64,000 bases of DNA from Cuneatibacter caecimuris (GCF_004216775.1 NZ_SGXF01000001.1:48738-112737), one strand, 5' to 3'; counted from the stretch's first letter, positions 9,227 to 18,535 are shown. The notes: a model not told the origin generated them from the sequence alone. Numbers and translations are program-made.

Positions 9227-10079
9227 GTGCGTTATCCCCTCCAGGTTTTTCCAGAGTGATCCTGCCCAGCCGGCCGCCCCGGAAATCTTCCAGCAGCATG
9301 GCGGCTGCCCTGGAGCAGTCCGGCTCGTTCCCTTTTTTCACACAAGCCCTGTTTCTGGCAACTTCCTCCAGAATCTCAAAATTTTCCCCGGACTCCTCCA
9401 CCTGATACCTGGCGTTTAATATACCGGGATATTCTTCTCTGAGATATCCGATCAATTCTGCCGCAAGTTCTTCTCCCTGCAAAATATCATCCTTAATAGA
9501 GCCGATCCAGGCCAGCCTGAGCCCGACCTGCTGATCTTCGAACTTTGGCCAGAGAATTCCCGGCGTATCCAGGAGTTCTACATTCTTATTCAGTTTGATC
9601 CACTGATTTCCTTTTGTCACCCCCGGCTTATTTCCTGTTTTGGCCGCAGCCCTGCCTGCAAAAGAATTAATAAAAGTAGACTTTCCCACATTAGGGATCC
9701 CTGCAACCATAGCGCGGACCGGCCGGTTCAGGATTCCTCTGCGCCGATCCCGTTCTCTTTTTTCCCGGCAGGCAGTTTCAATCGCGGCCTGCACTGTTTT
9801 CATCCCGGATTTCTGCCGGGCGTCCAGCCGCACAACCTCGTAGCCTTTCGCCCTGAAATATGCTTCCCAGGCAGCATTCATCTTCTCGTCTGCCAGGTCT
9901 GCCTTATTCAATAAAATCATGCGCGCTTTGTTTCTGCCAAGAGAATCGATGTCCGGATTCCTGCTGGATACCGGAATCCTGGCGTCAACCAGTTCGATCA
10001 CCAGGTCTACCAGCTTAATGCTTTCTTCCATCGCTCTTCTGGCCTTTGTCATATGGCCCGGATACCATTGAAAATTCAT
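9216..10079 (-). CDS. rbgA: Ribosome biogenesis GTPase RbgA/YlqF
   Basis: Circularly permuted GTPase needed for late assembly of the 50S subunit. In order: the MNFQWYPGHMTKA start, G4 motif NKADL (about 58), then G1 GIPNVGKS (about 129), and G3 DTPG (about 174), followed by the helical C-terminal RNA-binding domain. The length of 287 is as expected. It sits between two signal peptidase genes and downstream of rplS, as in Bacillus (rplS-ylqF-rnhB). Confidence 0.95.
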   Translation of the reverse strand: MNFQWYPGHMTKARRAMEESIKLVDLVIELVDARIPVSSRNPDIDSLGRNKARMILLNKADLADEKMNAAWEAYFRAKGYEVVRLDARQKSGMKTVQAAIETACREKRERDRRRGILNRPVRAMVAGIPNVGKSTFINSFAGRAAAKTGNKPGVTKGNQWIKLNKNVELLDTPGILWPKFEDQQVGLRLAWIGSIKDDILQGEELAAELIGYLREEYPGILNARYQVEESGENFEILEEVARNRACVKKGNEPDCSRAAAMLLEDFRGGRLGRITLEKPGGDNAHEQ

Positions 10080-10112
10080 TTTATTCCTCTACTTTCTTCA
10101 CATTACAGTTAT

Positions 10113-10652
10113 TTATAAAAATTCCAGATCTGCCAGCCCGCCAATGCGAAACCATACCTTGCCTAAAATCTGGTCTCTGCTCACAAAACCTACCTGTCTG
10201 GAACGGCTGTCTTCACTGCTCCCGGTATTATCGCCCAGCAAAAAATAATGCCCTGCCGGAATTTCCAGCTCTGATGCCGCCTCTCCCGGCACCATCACCT
10301 CTCCAATTGTCCCCCTGGTATCCAGAACAGTTCCATTAATATAAATTCTTCCATCCGCAATCTGCAACCGTTCACCCGGAAGGCCGACGATCCGCTTCAC
10401 GGTCTGGCGCCCGTCCGTAAGCTGTACTACCGCTAAATCAAATCTGGAGGGTTTTAAAAAATTATAACATATCTGATCCACCAGCACAATATCTCCGTCA
10501 TGGAGCACCGGTTCCATAGATTTTCCTTCAATTCGAATCTCCCTGCCCAGTGTCAGCGCCAGAAACAGCGCCATCACCGCCACTGCTGCCAGGTCTGCAG
10601 CCCATTGCAGTACCCGAAGAAACAGTCTGTCTTCCGTTACATATAAGTTCAT
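10113..10652 (-). CDS. Signal peptidase I (second copy)
   Basis: Second type I signal peptidase, 179 residues. One N-terminal membrane segment (about 15-35), catalytic Ser in GKSMEPVLHDGD (about 44), catalytic Lys in TVKRIVGLPGE (about 85), and LGDNTGSSEDSR. It is only distantly like the 8.6-kb copy, so this is not a recent duplication. The ATG at 10652 is chosen because the protein then begins right before the membrane segment; AAGGAG lies 12 bases upstream, rather far. The open frame continues 28 codons upstream without support. Confidence 0.9.
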   Translation of the reverse strand: MNLYVTEDRLFLRVLQWAADLAAVAVMALFLALTLGREIRIEGKSMEPVLHDGDIVLVDQICYNFLKPSRFDLAVVQLTDGRQTVKRIVGLPGERLQIADGRIYINGTVLDTRGTIGEVMVPGEAASELEIPAGHYFLLGDNTGSSEDSRSRQVGFVSRDQILGKVWFRIGGLADLEFL

Positions 10653-10746
10653 CTGGTGTATTTTCTCCTTCAATATGCGAAATGAGAAGTCCGCATGGGA
10701 ATCTCTCCGGGGAGCAATTTTCTTCCCTGGAAGCAAGTCCCTGCAC

Positions 10747-10801
10747 CGCAGTGCGATCCCCCGGAGGGTTTTGTTTCATAGAACGAACTTTCCTATGAAA
10801 T
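10747..10801. repeat. Palindromic repeat family A, copy 1
   Basis: Shares CGCAGTGCGATCCCCCGG and GGGTTTTGTTTCATAG with the copy at 21.2 kb. Arms TTTCATAG (10774-10781) and CTATGAAA (10793-10800) form a hairpin. It lies just beyond the rplS terminator and before lepB copy 2. Confidence 0.7.
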
Positions 10802-10859
10802 AAAAACTGCTGCCGTTCGGCCGCGCACCTGATAGTGCGGAAGCCGGAAACGGCAGCAG
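10801..10859 (-). terminator. Intrinsic terminator after rplS
   Basis: On the minus strand an 11-bp stem CTGCTGCCGTT/AACGGCAGCAG (10849-10859 with 10807-10817), with a further GC-rich inner stem, runs into TTTTTA. It begins about 18 bp after the rplS stop. Confidence 0.85.
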
Positions 10860-10876
10860 CCTCTCTCCGTCATGAA

Positions 10877-11224
10877 TTATTTGACTAATTCTTTTACCTT
10901 TGCAGCCTTACCAACTCTGTCACGCAGATAGAACAGTTTCGCACGTCTTACCTTACCCTTGCGAACTACTTCAATGCGTTCCACAGCAGGGGAATGCACC
11001 GGCCAGGTCTTTTCCACACCAACGCCGTTGGAATTCTTGCGGACTGTGAAAGTCTCGCGGACTCCGCCGTTCTGTCTCTTAATCACGGTGCCTTCAAATA
11101 CCTGTACTCTCTCTCTGTTGCCTTCCTTGATCTTCGCGGACACTCTGACAGTATCGCCTACGTTGAAGGAATCAACCGTCTCTTTCAGCTGAGCCGCTTC
11201 AATGTTTTTAATAATTTCGTTCAT
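10877..11224 (-). CDS. rplS: 50S ribosomal protein L19
   Basis: Large-subunit protein at the 30S/50S interface. The 115 residues match L19 throughout: [34 protein letters not shown], and [21 protein letters not shown]. Two ATGs stand in tandem at 11227 and 11224; the second has the better distance from AGGAGG and matches the usual start. It has its own promoter and terminator. In many Firmicutes rplS follows trmD directly; here a 5.5-kb surface-protein block separates them. Confidence 0.97.
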   Translation of the reverse strand: MNEIIKNIEAAQLKETVDSFNVGDTVRVSAKIKEGNRERVQVFEGTVIKRQNGGVRETFTVRKNSNGVGVEKTWPVHSPAVERIEVVRKGKVRRAKLFYLRDRVGKAAKVKELVK

Positions 11225-11302
11225 CATGAACCTCCTTCAAAATCAGATGTTCTTAAATACACTCTGTACCAGAGGACCATCCGTCATAACACAACGCATT
11301 AT

Positions 11303-11331
11303 ATTTTAGCATAATTTTTCTGCCAGTGCAA
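11303..11331 (-). promoter_or_regulatory. Promoter of rplS
   Basis: On the minus strand: TTGCAC (11326-11331), 17-bp spacer, TAAAAT (11303-11308). The leader to the start codon is about 75 bases. An L19 leader structure is known upstream of rplS in other Firmicutes; I cannot show here that this leader folds that way. Confidence 0.75.
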
Positions 11332-11398
11332 GTCCTTTTCTGCAGTTTTCAAGACAAAATTACCGATTCATTCATCCGCTGCTCCGATGGGAATTCAG

Positions 11399-14300
11399 TT
11401 ATCTTTTTTTATGAACCCTCCGGCGCCGATCCTGCACGAAGACTCCTGCCATACTTGCCGCTGCAATTGCCAGGACAAGCACCCATGCAATCGGATTTGA
11501 ATGATCTCCTGTATCTGCAGAAGAATCTGTACTGCTGGAGCTTTCAATTTCCTCCGCGCTGGTCGCCTCTGTACTGCTGGTTTCTTCGGTACTAATCTCT
11601 TCAGTACTGGTCTCCTCTGTACTGGTCTCTTCGGTACTCGTCTCTTCAGTACTGGTCTCCTCTGTACTCGTCTCCTCTGTACTCGTCTCTTCAGTACTCG
11701 TCTCCTCTGTACTGGTTTCCTCTGTACTCGTCTCTTCGGTACTGGTCTCCTCTGTACTGGTTTCTTCTGTACTGGTCTCTTCAGTACTGGTTTCTTCTGT
11801 ACTGGTTTCTTCTGTACTGGTCTCTTCTGTACTGGTTTCTTCTGTACTGGTCTCTTCTGTACTGGTTTCTTCTGTACTGGTCTCTTCTGTACTGGTCTCT
11901 TCTGTACTGGTCTCTTCTGTACTGGTCTCCTCTGTACTGGTTTCTTCGGTACTGGTTTCCACTTCATTAATAGTAAATTCAACGGAAACAATAATGCCGC
12001 CAATTTCACCACTGGCTGTATAACTGCCAGCTTCTACAGGAAGTCCGGGGATTCCCAAACCGTCCTTTACATAAGAAATCTGTAAATCAGGCAGGGCATT
12101 TGCCACCCAGCTATCGCTGTAGGCAACCGCGGCTTCTTTAGCAATACCATCATACTCTGTATCAACAGGCGCTTTAAGCTCCGCGGTCCCAAGGATTTCT
12201 CCGCATCCAGAGCAGTACGCTTCTATAACAGTGCTTCCTTCCGCTCCTTTACGGTATTCAGGCGTATGCACATGGGCCTGCAGCTCGATGGCTCCGATCC
12301 CGGGTGCGTCCAGATTAATTGGATTGCCCATAATATCTTCAGTCAACCGCATATTTTCAATCACAATCCCCTTTTCAGACACCAGTTCCCTGGCCTGAGG
12401 CGTAAATTCTGCCGCATGGCCCCGCAGATTTTTCAGAGGGTCTGCTTTCAATTCCTCTACTTCTGCCAAAGTTCTGACATCCGCCAGGCCCGTACTATGC
12501 GACTGGTAAGCGCCTGGATTTACAAGCTGCGGGTCTCCATAATAATTGCCCGGCCAACTGTTCTCATTTATTCCGAACAGGCCTTCATATGCAAACAGAT
12601 TATTTTTGATTGTGGAGCCTGCTGCTATACCCGATGCTTTGGAGAAGTTTGCGCTTCTCACGCCTTCTTTCACATCCACAATGTTATTCAGGAATGTCAC
12701 GTATTCCGGGGACCCTGTCGTACTGCGGCTGGAGAAGAGATAAACGTTATTTTTTACAATATAGAACGTATTGTTATAAACCGTCGGAGCTCCCGCAGAC
12801 GTGCCGTTGTTGCTGTGGTCCTGGAAAATCTCCTGTCCGTTTCCAGTCGCGTCGTTAGCAGAGACATTATAACGGTAAACCGTATCCCTCTGGCTTCCCA
12901 TCAACAGAAGCGCGCCGCCCTGATTGTCATGGCTGTAATTATACTGGAATGTTGAATTATAGCAGAAATTATCCGCGTCAAAAGCCTGACCGTCTGACTG
13001 TCCGTAAACCGTTCCGTATACCTCGTTATACTGGAACAGAACATCAGTGGCATAATGTGTCCACACAGCCGCATAATACACGCTGTTTAGCGGCACAGAT
13101 GCAGCCCCGTTGACTACATTCTTTTCCACCACTGCATTGCTGGATGCCTCTCCCAGCACAATTCCATCGCCCAGAGTATCTTCAATGTAGTTATTGTTGA
13201 TTGAGATATTCCGGCAGGTACGGTTATAAGCGTTTGGATTGCTGGTATTATAAGCGCCCTCCACCTTCGTTCGGATTCCTTCATGCATGGTGCGGTAAAC
13301 TGTATTATACTGCAGCTTCACACCGTCAAATCCTGACTGATTATTTGTATTTGCAACCACCTGGTTTCCATCCGGGGTGCGGAATTCGGCCAGGGCGATG
13401 ATACCGCCGGACATCTTCGCACTGGTGTTGCTCACACTGTCTGTGGTATTGGATACCACATCATGGACATAACAGTTTTCTACAGTCAGATCTTTCATCA
13501 ATTCATTCTGATCATAGGTAAAAAGATATATTCCCGCACGCACATAGGGCTCTGTATAACTCTGACCAAATGCCTGACCCGCTCCATAGTTTGTAACCTC
13601 AAAATTACTGATTTTCCAGTATTGCTGGTTCACAAGCATAATAGCCGCGCTGTAACAGCTATAGGTCGTTCCGCCTCCGTTAATGACAGGCCTTCCGTCC
13701 TGGTCCAGGTTCCCATAAGAACTGAGCAGGATGGGGCGTTTTTCATCTCCGCTGCCCATGGGACGCAGATAACCATTCCAAATATCCCCGGCTTTAAACA
13801 GGATCTTATCCCCCGGCAGGAAATTCACTGTATTAACTTTATTCAGAGACTTCCAGGGGGTATCAATGCTCAGGCCATCATTCCCATCGTCTCCCAGGCT
13901 GCTGCTGACATAATAGGTAGTTCCGGCATAATCATCGCCAAGACGCACCGTCACTTCCGCTGTCACAGTGATCGCAGGGTTGTTCAGCAGGATTCCTGTC
14001 ACCGTAAATTTACCAATGCTGCCATAACTGGTGGGATCTACAGGATTCCAGGCAACCGCTTCCTGTCCGCTGGTTCCATCTTTGTAATGAGCCGTCACCG
14101 TCTGGGGCAGCGCCGGAGCAGTTCCTACCACTGTTGTCACCGCAGTATTTTCAGCGGACTGAATATAAGGCGATTCTTTAGCCGTTAAAGATGGTTTCTG
14201 CACATTCTCTCTGGTGCTGGTTGCGGAAAAGATATCATGCTGATTGTTTGCAGCCCTGGTAGGAACCACAAAAGCGAAGGATATTTCTGTCTTTCCCTGC

Positions 14301-15712
14301 TCCAGCGCCTTCTGTACCGCATCAGTCACATCCACTTCATATACATAGCTGGGATTGTTCAGCTGGACTGTTCTGATCCGGTCTGCAGCTGAAACTGTAG
14401 CCGCCAGGGTATCCGCTGTCTGAGACAGCACGGCGTTCAGCTCATTCCAGGTGAGTCCGCTTCTGGTCCATGCTTCCTTTTCAAAAGTGTAGATATTGAA
14501 GGAGCTGAAATGTTCCCCAGGATTATTCGCTTCTCCGTCATGTGTCTGAAAATACAGTAAATACTGATCCATTCCTTCGGTGGTCAGAGCGGACAAATCA
14601 AACTTCATGGCTACCCGCCTGGTATAGGCCTGGTCGACGCCGTCCGTATATTTCAGTCTCAAACGGTCCTTCATCACTGCGCTGGACTCTGCAGCCAACA
14701 TCTGTGCGCCGGTCTGTGCGGCTTTTCCGCCTCCGGCCACATATGTATCTTCAGACGCGACCACAGTGCTCTCTTTGCCGGTCTGATCAGAAACCACAAT
14801 CACATGAAGCGCAGCCTTCAGCGTTGATCCCTCTACGGTTCCGCTCACATTATAAGTCCCTGTGGCTGTCAGGTCTACCTGATTCAATTCCTCCTGATTC
14901 CAGACAACCGCCACATCCCTGTTGCTCCCGTCGGACATCAGCGCTTTTACTGTGGACGGAGGATTGAGAACTCCGCCTGTCTGCACTGTACAGGAAGCAT
15001 CTTCCAGAGACTGAATTACAGGGATTTCCGGGCTTTCGGAACCGGCAGTAAGCTTCAGCCCCGGCCTCTGCGCAGCATTCTCCGCCGCGGTCGAATAAAG
15101 ATTGATCCCATTGTTTTCCGCTTTGGTGGGAATATAGATACAGAAAGTAATGGATTCTTCTCCGTTTGCCAGAGCGGCCTTCACAATATCTGTTACATCT
15201 GTCTCCAGCCTGCCGCCTGCGCTCATGCCGCCGTCTGCCGGAATCGCCACCTTATCTGCGGGTTCCTGCCATACGTCAAAAGACTCCCAGGCAATGGTAT
15301 CCATATCTGCTTTTACACTTCCCACATAATACGGCTGCGAATTGCTGTAATTATTATCGAGATCTTTCACAGTCAGCTGAAGCAGCGCTTTTTCTGCCAT
15401 TTCCTCTGTCACTCCGGACAAATCAAACGCGACATAGGCGCGCCGTTTGTAGGTATCTGTGGTATCTTTCACATCATTCGCATATTTAACTCTCAAATAC
15501 CCCTGCATTTCCGCCATTCCGGTGGCGTTTTTCCCTAATGTAGCCATGTTTCCCTGCGTATAGCCACTTTTTACAGCTGTCAGGGTCACCTCACTGCCCC
15601 CCGCTGGTCCCTCCGCATGAACATCCATACCGCTAAAGCATACTGAAAATACCATAATAAGGATCATCCACCATGCGGCGCTTCTTTGTTTCCATCCCCG
15701 TTTTCTGTACAT
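11399..15712 (-). CDS. Giant cell-surface protein with two DNRLRE-type modules, Ig-like domains and a right-handed beta-helix
   Basis: A 1437-residue exported protein. In order: signal peptide (1-33, ending DVHAEG); DNRLRE/CBM96-like module (about 40-190); Ig-like domain (228-305); second DNRLRE-like module (312-500); second Ig-like domain (515-590); parallel beta-helix of the pectate-lyase/PbH1 kind (596-1146, opening YYVSSSLGDDGNDGLS); a short domain with CSGCG; a TSTEE repeat (about 1251-1378); then a C-terminal anchor with ADTGDHSNP, a hydrophobic segment and RRRR. The anchor looks like a sortase-type xTGD variant without a canonical LPXTG. It probably binds or cleaves a polysaccharide. 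No catalytic residues can be assigned with confidence. It follows a lipoprotein gene by 30 bp. Confidence 0.85.
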   Translation of the reverse strand: MYRKRGWKQRSAAWWMILIMVFSVCFSGMDVHAEGPAGGSEVTLTAVKSGYTQGNMATLGKNATGMAEMQGYLRVKYANDVKDTTDTYKRRAYVAFDLSGVTEEMAEKALLQLTVKDLDNNYSNSQPYYVGSVKADMDTIAWESFDVWQEPADKVAIPADGGMSAGGRLETDVTDIVKAALANGEESITFCIYIPTKAENNGINLYSTAAENAAQRPGLKLTAGSESPEIPVIQSLEDASCTVQTGGVLNPPSTVKALMSDGSNRDVAVVWNQEELNQVDLTATGTYNVSGTVEGSTLKAALHVIVVSDQTGKESTVVASEDTYVAGGGKAAQTGAQMLAAESSAVMKDRLRLKYTDGVDQAYTRRVAMKFDLSALTTEGMDQYLLYFQTHDGEANNPGEHFSSFNIYTFEKEAWTRSGLTWNELNAVLSQTADTLAATVSAADRIRTVQLNNPSYVYEVDVTDAVQKALEQGKTEISFAFVVPTRAANNQHDIFSATSTRENVQKPSLTAKESPYIQSAENTAVTTVVGTAPALPQTVTAHYKDGTSGQEAVAWNPVDPTSYGSIGKFTVTGILLNNPAITVTAEVTVRLGDDYAGTTYYVSSSLGDDGNDGLSIDTPWKSLNKVNTVNFLPGDKILFKAGDIWNGYLRPMGSGDEKRPILLSSYGNLDQDGRPVINGGGTTYSCYSAAIMLVNQQYWKISNFEVTNYGAGQAFGQSYTEPYVRAGIYLFTYDQNELMKDLTVENCYVHDVVSNTTDSVSNTSAKMSGGIIALAEFRTPDGNQVVANTNNQSGFDGVKLQYNTVYRTMHEGIRTKVEGAYNTSNPNAYNRTCRNISINNNYIEDTLGDGIVLGEASSNAVVEKNVVNGAASVPLNSVYYAAVWTHYATDVLFQYNEVYGTVYGQSDGQAFDADNFCYNSTFQYNYSHDNQGGALLLMGSQRDTVYRYNVSANDATGNGQEIFQDHSNNGTSAGAPTVYNNTFYIVKNNVYLFSSRSTTGSPEYVTFLNNIVDVKEGVRSANFSKASGIAAGSTIKNNLFAYEGLFGINENSWPGNYYGDPQLVNPGAYQSHSTGLADVRTLAEVEELKADPLKNLRGHAAEFTPQARELVSEKGIVIENMRLTEDIMGNPINLDAPGIGAIELQAHVHTPEYRKGAEGSTVIEAYCSGCGEILGTAELKAPVDTEYDGIAKEAAVAYSDSWVANALPDLQISYVKDGLGIPGLPVEAGSYTASGEIGGIIVSVEFTINEVETSTEETSTEETSTEETSTEETSTEETSTEETSTEETSTEETSTEETSTEETSTEETSTEETSTEETSTEETSTEETSTEETSTEETSTEETSTEETSTEETSTEETSTEETSTEETSTEEISTEETSSTEATSAEEIESSSSTDSSADTGDHSNPIAWVLVLAIAAASMAGVFVQDRRRRVHKKR
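11578..11958 (-). repeat. 15-bp tandem repeat encoding TSTEE
   Basis: About 25 units of a 15-bp repeat (GTACTGGTCTCTTCT and close variants on the plus strand) encode a Thr/Ser/Glu stalk in the surface protein. The unit is a multiple of three, so gain or loss of copies changes stalk length without a frameshift. Confidence 0.92.
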
Positions 15713-15742
15713 CTGTTCCTACTCCTTCCTGATTAAAATGAT

Positions 15743-16768
15743 CTATCGTGAAAAGCGGACGACAGACGCGTCCTCCACCGCCTGATTGATAAAATCATCA
15801 TAGGCGATGTTGATCATATCTGCCTCCACCTTATCTCTGGAATCTTCAAACCTTCCGCCGTCTTTCACCAGCTGCCTCACCCGGAACACACAGGGAACCC
15901 CTGCAAAATCGCCTGAAACAATATCACCTTCAGCGCGCTCATAAAGCTCCGTCAGGACAGCCTGTGTCAGCAGGTCATCTCTTCCCACAGCTTCGGTGCT
16001 GATTTCTTGTTCCAGAAAAACAGTAAGCCCTGTCCCGTCTTCCTGTTCCTTTTTTACCAGTTCTTCCGCATTCCCTCCGGCCTCCAGGTCTGCGGCTATT
16101 TTTTGCAGCTGCTGTTCCTGATATACTCTCTCTTCTTCTGTTGCAGTAGATATGTAGTAAAACAGATCCACTTCCGCTTTCAGGCTTCCTCTCAAAGTGA
16201 TGGCGCTGTGATCCATTGTTTCATAATGTTCCCGCAGCTCTTCTTCAGTAAATACAAATTCTTTTTCCGCCAATTCTTTTTTCAGACTGGCCTCCATATC
16301 CGTATATAGATAGGAAAAAAGATTCTGCATGTTCCAGCTGCTCATACCGTACCCGCTCACTCCGCTTCCTGCGGTGTTTATTTCCTCCAGCCTCTGCTTC
16401 ATGGCATCATAACTCTCTGTTACCGGAATTCCCCGTTCTTTGGCCGCCGACAAGATCACCGCATAGCGGACAATTTCCTTTTCTGCCAGCTGATTCATAT
16501 ACTGCCTGGCTGTAAGACCCTGCTGATTCGGCGTATCCCATCCGCTCTCAGCTCCGGAGACGTCGATTCCATATTCCGCCCAGAAATCCGCGCTGGCCTG
16601 CGCCTTATAAAGAGAACAGAAAAAATCATATTCTTCCTCTCCTACCAGATAGTCGTTCACCTGGAGCACCGGCTGCCCCGCATTTTGCGAATTGCCTTTC
16701 CCTCCGCACCCGGTAACGGCTGCGGCTGCAATAAGCGCCAGAATTGCCCCCTGTCTGTAAATTTTCAT
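15743..16768 (-). CDS. SurA/PrsA-like lipoprotein
   Basis: Predicted lipoprotein of 341 residues. The signal peptide MKIYRQGAILALIAAAAVTGC has its lipobox VTGC with lipidated Cys21. The mature part looks like a SurA-N-type chaperone domain: EEEYDFFCSLYKAQA, then a long helical section with EKEFVFTEEELREHYE, and a C-terminal part ending DDFINQAVEDASVV. A complete rotamase signature is not obvious, so it may be a chaperone without isomerase activity. Start at 16768 behind AAGGTG. It is the first gene of a two-gene operon with the giant surface protein, which suggests a dedicated folding helper at the outer membrane face. Confidence 0.75.
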   Translation of the reverse strand: MKIYRQGAILALIAAAAVTGCGGKGNSQNAGQPVLQVNDYLVGEEEYDFFCSLYKAQASADFWAEYGIDVSGAESGWDTPNQQGLTARQYMNQLAEKEIVRYAVILSAAKERGIPVTESYDAMKQRLEEINTAGSGVSGYGMSSWNMQNLFSYLYTDMEASLKKELAEKEFVFTEEELREHYETMDHSAITLRGSLKAEVDLFYYISTATEEERVYQEQQLQKIAADLEAGGNAEELVKKEQEDGTGLTVFLEQEISTEAVGRDDLLTQAVLTELYERAEGDIVSGDFAGVPCVFRVRQLVKDGGRFEDSRDKVEADMINIAYDDFINQAVEDASVVRFSR

Positions 16769-16849
16769 TATTTTTTCACCTTCATCCTTCTGTTTGAGAT
16801 AATATGTCATATTGAGGGCGAAACTTAGCATCGTAACATTTGTAATATC

Positions 16850-16877
16850 ATTATAATCCTTTTAGGCAAACTGTAAA
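16850..16877 (-). promoter_or_regulatory. Promoter of the lipoprotein/surface-protein operon
   Basis: On the minus strand: TTTACA (16872-16877), 16-bp spacer, TATAAT (16850-16855). It lies directly after the trmD terminator, so this operon is transcribed separately from the ribosomal one. Confidence 0.75.
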
Positions 16878-16920
16878 GGGGAATCATTCATTCCCCGGTC
16901 TTTTTTACAAATATAAAAAG

Positions 16921-16970
16921 CCAAAACAAAAAAGAGTGCAGGCTTTTAAGCGATTTGCCCCCACTCTTTT
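16921..16970 (-). terminator. Intrinsic terminator after trmD
   Basis: On the minus strand AAAGAGTG pairs with CACTCTTT (inner extension GGGC/GCC with a bulge), followed by TTTTTTGTTTT. It lies 17 bp after the trmD stop and closes the ylxM-to-trmD operon. Confidence 0.85.
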
Positions 16971-16986
16971 GTGTAAATATCAAGAA

Positions 16987-17715
16987 TCACCCCTGTTTTT
17001 CCAGCCATTTCCACTCTTCTTCTGTCAGTTCTGCTTTTTCCAGCAGATCCGGCCGCGCATTTCTCGTTCTCAGCAGAGACTGCTGCCTTCGCCATTTCTC
17101 AATATTGCCATGATGGCCGCTGAGCAGCACCTCCGGCACCTTTCTGCCCATAAACTCCTCCGGTCGGGTGTACTGGGGATATTCCAAAAGATTATCGTGA
17201 AAAGATTCAAATTCCGCTGATACGTCGTTGTTCAGGACCCCAGGCACCAGCCGGGAAATACAGTCGATCATTACCATGGCTGGCAGCTCCCCACCGGTGA
17301 GCACATAGTCTCCCAGAGATACATAATCTGTTACAGTCATTTCGAGCACCCGTTCATCAATCCCCTCATAATGGCCGCAAAGAAAAACCAGATCCTCTTC
17401 CTCTGCCAGCTCCCGGGCCATCTGCTGGTCAAAAGTCCTGCCCTGGGGCGTCAGATAGATCAGCCGCGGCCTTTTGCCCAGCTTATCCGTTAAAGCCTGG
17501 TATGCTCCGTAAACAGGCTCCGCCTGCATCACCATTCCCGCGCCTCCCCCATAAGGGTAATCGTCCACCTTCATATGTTTATTGGTAGAATAGTCCCTGA
17601 TATTGATTGCTTCAATAGAGAGCAGCCCCTTTTCCTCTGCTCTTCCGATGATGCTGGTGCGCAGCCCGGAGAGCACCATTTCAGGAAACAGCGTCAGCAC
17701 GTGATAATTCATCAT
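16987..17715 (-). CDS. trmD: tRNA (guanine-N1-)-methyltransferase
   Basis: Methylates G37 of tRNAs with a G36, preventing frameshifts. The 242-residue protein starts MMNYHVLTLFPEMV and has the trefoil-knot SAM site: YLTPQGRTFDQ (about 90), LCGHYEGIDERV (about 110) and SLGDYVLTGGELPAMVMID (broken as SLGDYVLTGG, about 132). The first ATG (17715) overlaps the rimM stop as ATGA, so translation is coupled; the second ATG (17712) is equally possible. Last gene of the rpsP-type operon. Confidence 0.95.
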   Translation of the reverse strand: MMNYHVLTLFPEMVLSGLRTSIIGRAEEKGLLSIEAINIRDYSTNKHMKVDDYPYGGGAGMVMQAEPVYGAYQALTDKLGKRPRLIYLTPQGRTFDQQMARELAEEEDLVFLCGHYEGIDERVLEMTVTDYVSLGDYVLTGGELPAMVMIDCISRLVPGVLNNDVSAEFESFHDNLLEYPQYTRPEEFMGRKVPEVLLSGHHGNIEKWRRQQSLLRTRNARPDLLEKAELTEEEWKWLEKQG

Positions 17716-18221
17716 TCCCTCAGTCCTTTCAGCAAATGCACCACCATGACGCCGGCTTCCAGATCCACGCCGCGGCGGCATTCATCAATAGCTGGGATCA
17801 GCAGTTCCCCGCCGTTTTCTGTCTCCACTACATAGACATCGTTGGCTCCGGTCTGAAGCACATCCTTCATCCTGCCCAGCACCTCTCCCTCTTCTGTGCG
17901 TACTTCCAGATCCAACAAGTCAGCAATGAAATATTCGCCTTCTTCCAGCGGGACCGCCTGATCCCTGGTCACCAGAACTGATACCTGCCTCAGCTGCTGT
18001 ACATCTTCTATTTTATCAAGCCCTTTGAACTTCACAATCACCATCTGCTTGAAAAATCGAACCGACTCCACCTCGTGGCAAATACGGTCTTTTCCTTTTT
18101 CCAGATAAACGGTTTTCAGTTTTTTAAAACGGGCCGGATCGTCTGTCGTGGGAAATACCTTGACTTCCCCATTTAACCCATGGGTAGAGGTAATCACTCC
18201 TACCCGCAGCATATCTACCAT
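17712..18221 (-). CDS. rimM: 16S rRNA processing protein RimM
   Basis: Assembly factor for the 30S head that binds S19. The 169 residues have the N-terminal RimM domain (LRVGVITSTHGLNGEVKV) and the C-terminal PRC-barrel domain (YFIADLLDLEVRTEEGEVLG and NGGELLIPAIDECRRGVDLE). The ATG at 18221 is chosen for AAGGAG six bases upstream. It lies between khpA and trmD, the conserved order. Confidence 0.95.
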   Translation of the reverse strand: MVDMLRVGVITSTHGLNGEVKVFPTTDDPARFKKLKTVYLEKGKDRICHEVESVRFFKQMVIVKFKGLDKIEDVQQLRQVSVLVTRDQAVPLEEGEYFIADLLDLEVRTEEGEVLGRMKDVLQTGANDVYVVETENGGELLIPAIDECRRGVDLEAGVMVVHLLKGLRE

Positions 18222-18307
18222 AAATCGCTCCTTTTGTCCGCCTCGCGGGACGAAAAATGCCGCCCCAGCCCGCATTCCTGCAGACTGACGCGGCATCCAT
18301 GTACCTG

Positions 18308-18535
18308 TTACCGGATTTCTACAATGACCTTTTTGTCTTCTCTGGAAGACGCGGCCTTGACCACAGAGCGGATTGCCTTTGCAATCCTGCCCTGTTTGCC
18401 GATTACCTTCCCCATATCCGAGGACGCCACCTTCAGCTCCAGCACAATGGCTTTGTCATTCTCTGTCTCAGTAACCACCACTTCATCAGGAAACTCGACC
18501 AGTGATTTTGCAATCACCTCTACCAATTCCTTCAT
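18308..18535 (-). CDS. khpA: KH-domain RNA-binding protein KhpA
   Basis: Single KH domain of 75 residues with the GxxG loop GKQGRIAKAIR near residue 45. In Firmicutes KhpA (YlqC) pairs with KhpB/Jag and binds RNA, affecting cell size and division. Start behind GGAGGTGAGCAGGA. It lies between rpsP and rimM as in most Firmicutes. Confidence 0.93.
   Translation of the reverse strand: MKELVEVIAKSLVEFPDEVVVTETENDKAIVLELKVASSDMGKVIGKQGRIAKAIRSVVKAASSREDKKVIVEIR

Noticed and set aside
11578..11958. Regular short repeats that might be taken for a CRISPR array
   Set aside because: The 15-bp units are directly adjacent without spacers and encode TSTEE in frame.
11501..12085. Long reading frames rich in TGLLC/FCTGF on the plus strand and PVQKRPVQKKP on the minus strand across the TSTEE repeat
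   Set aside because: They are other frames of the 15-bp tandem repeat inside the surface-protein gene, with no ribosome sites.
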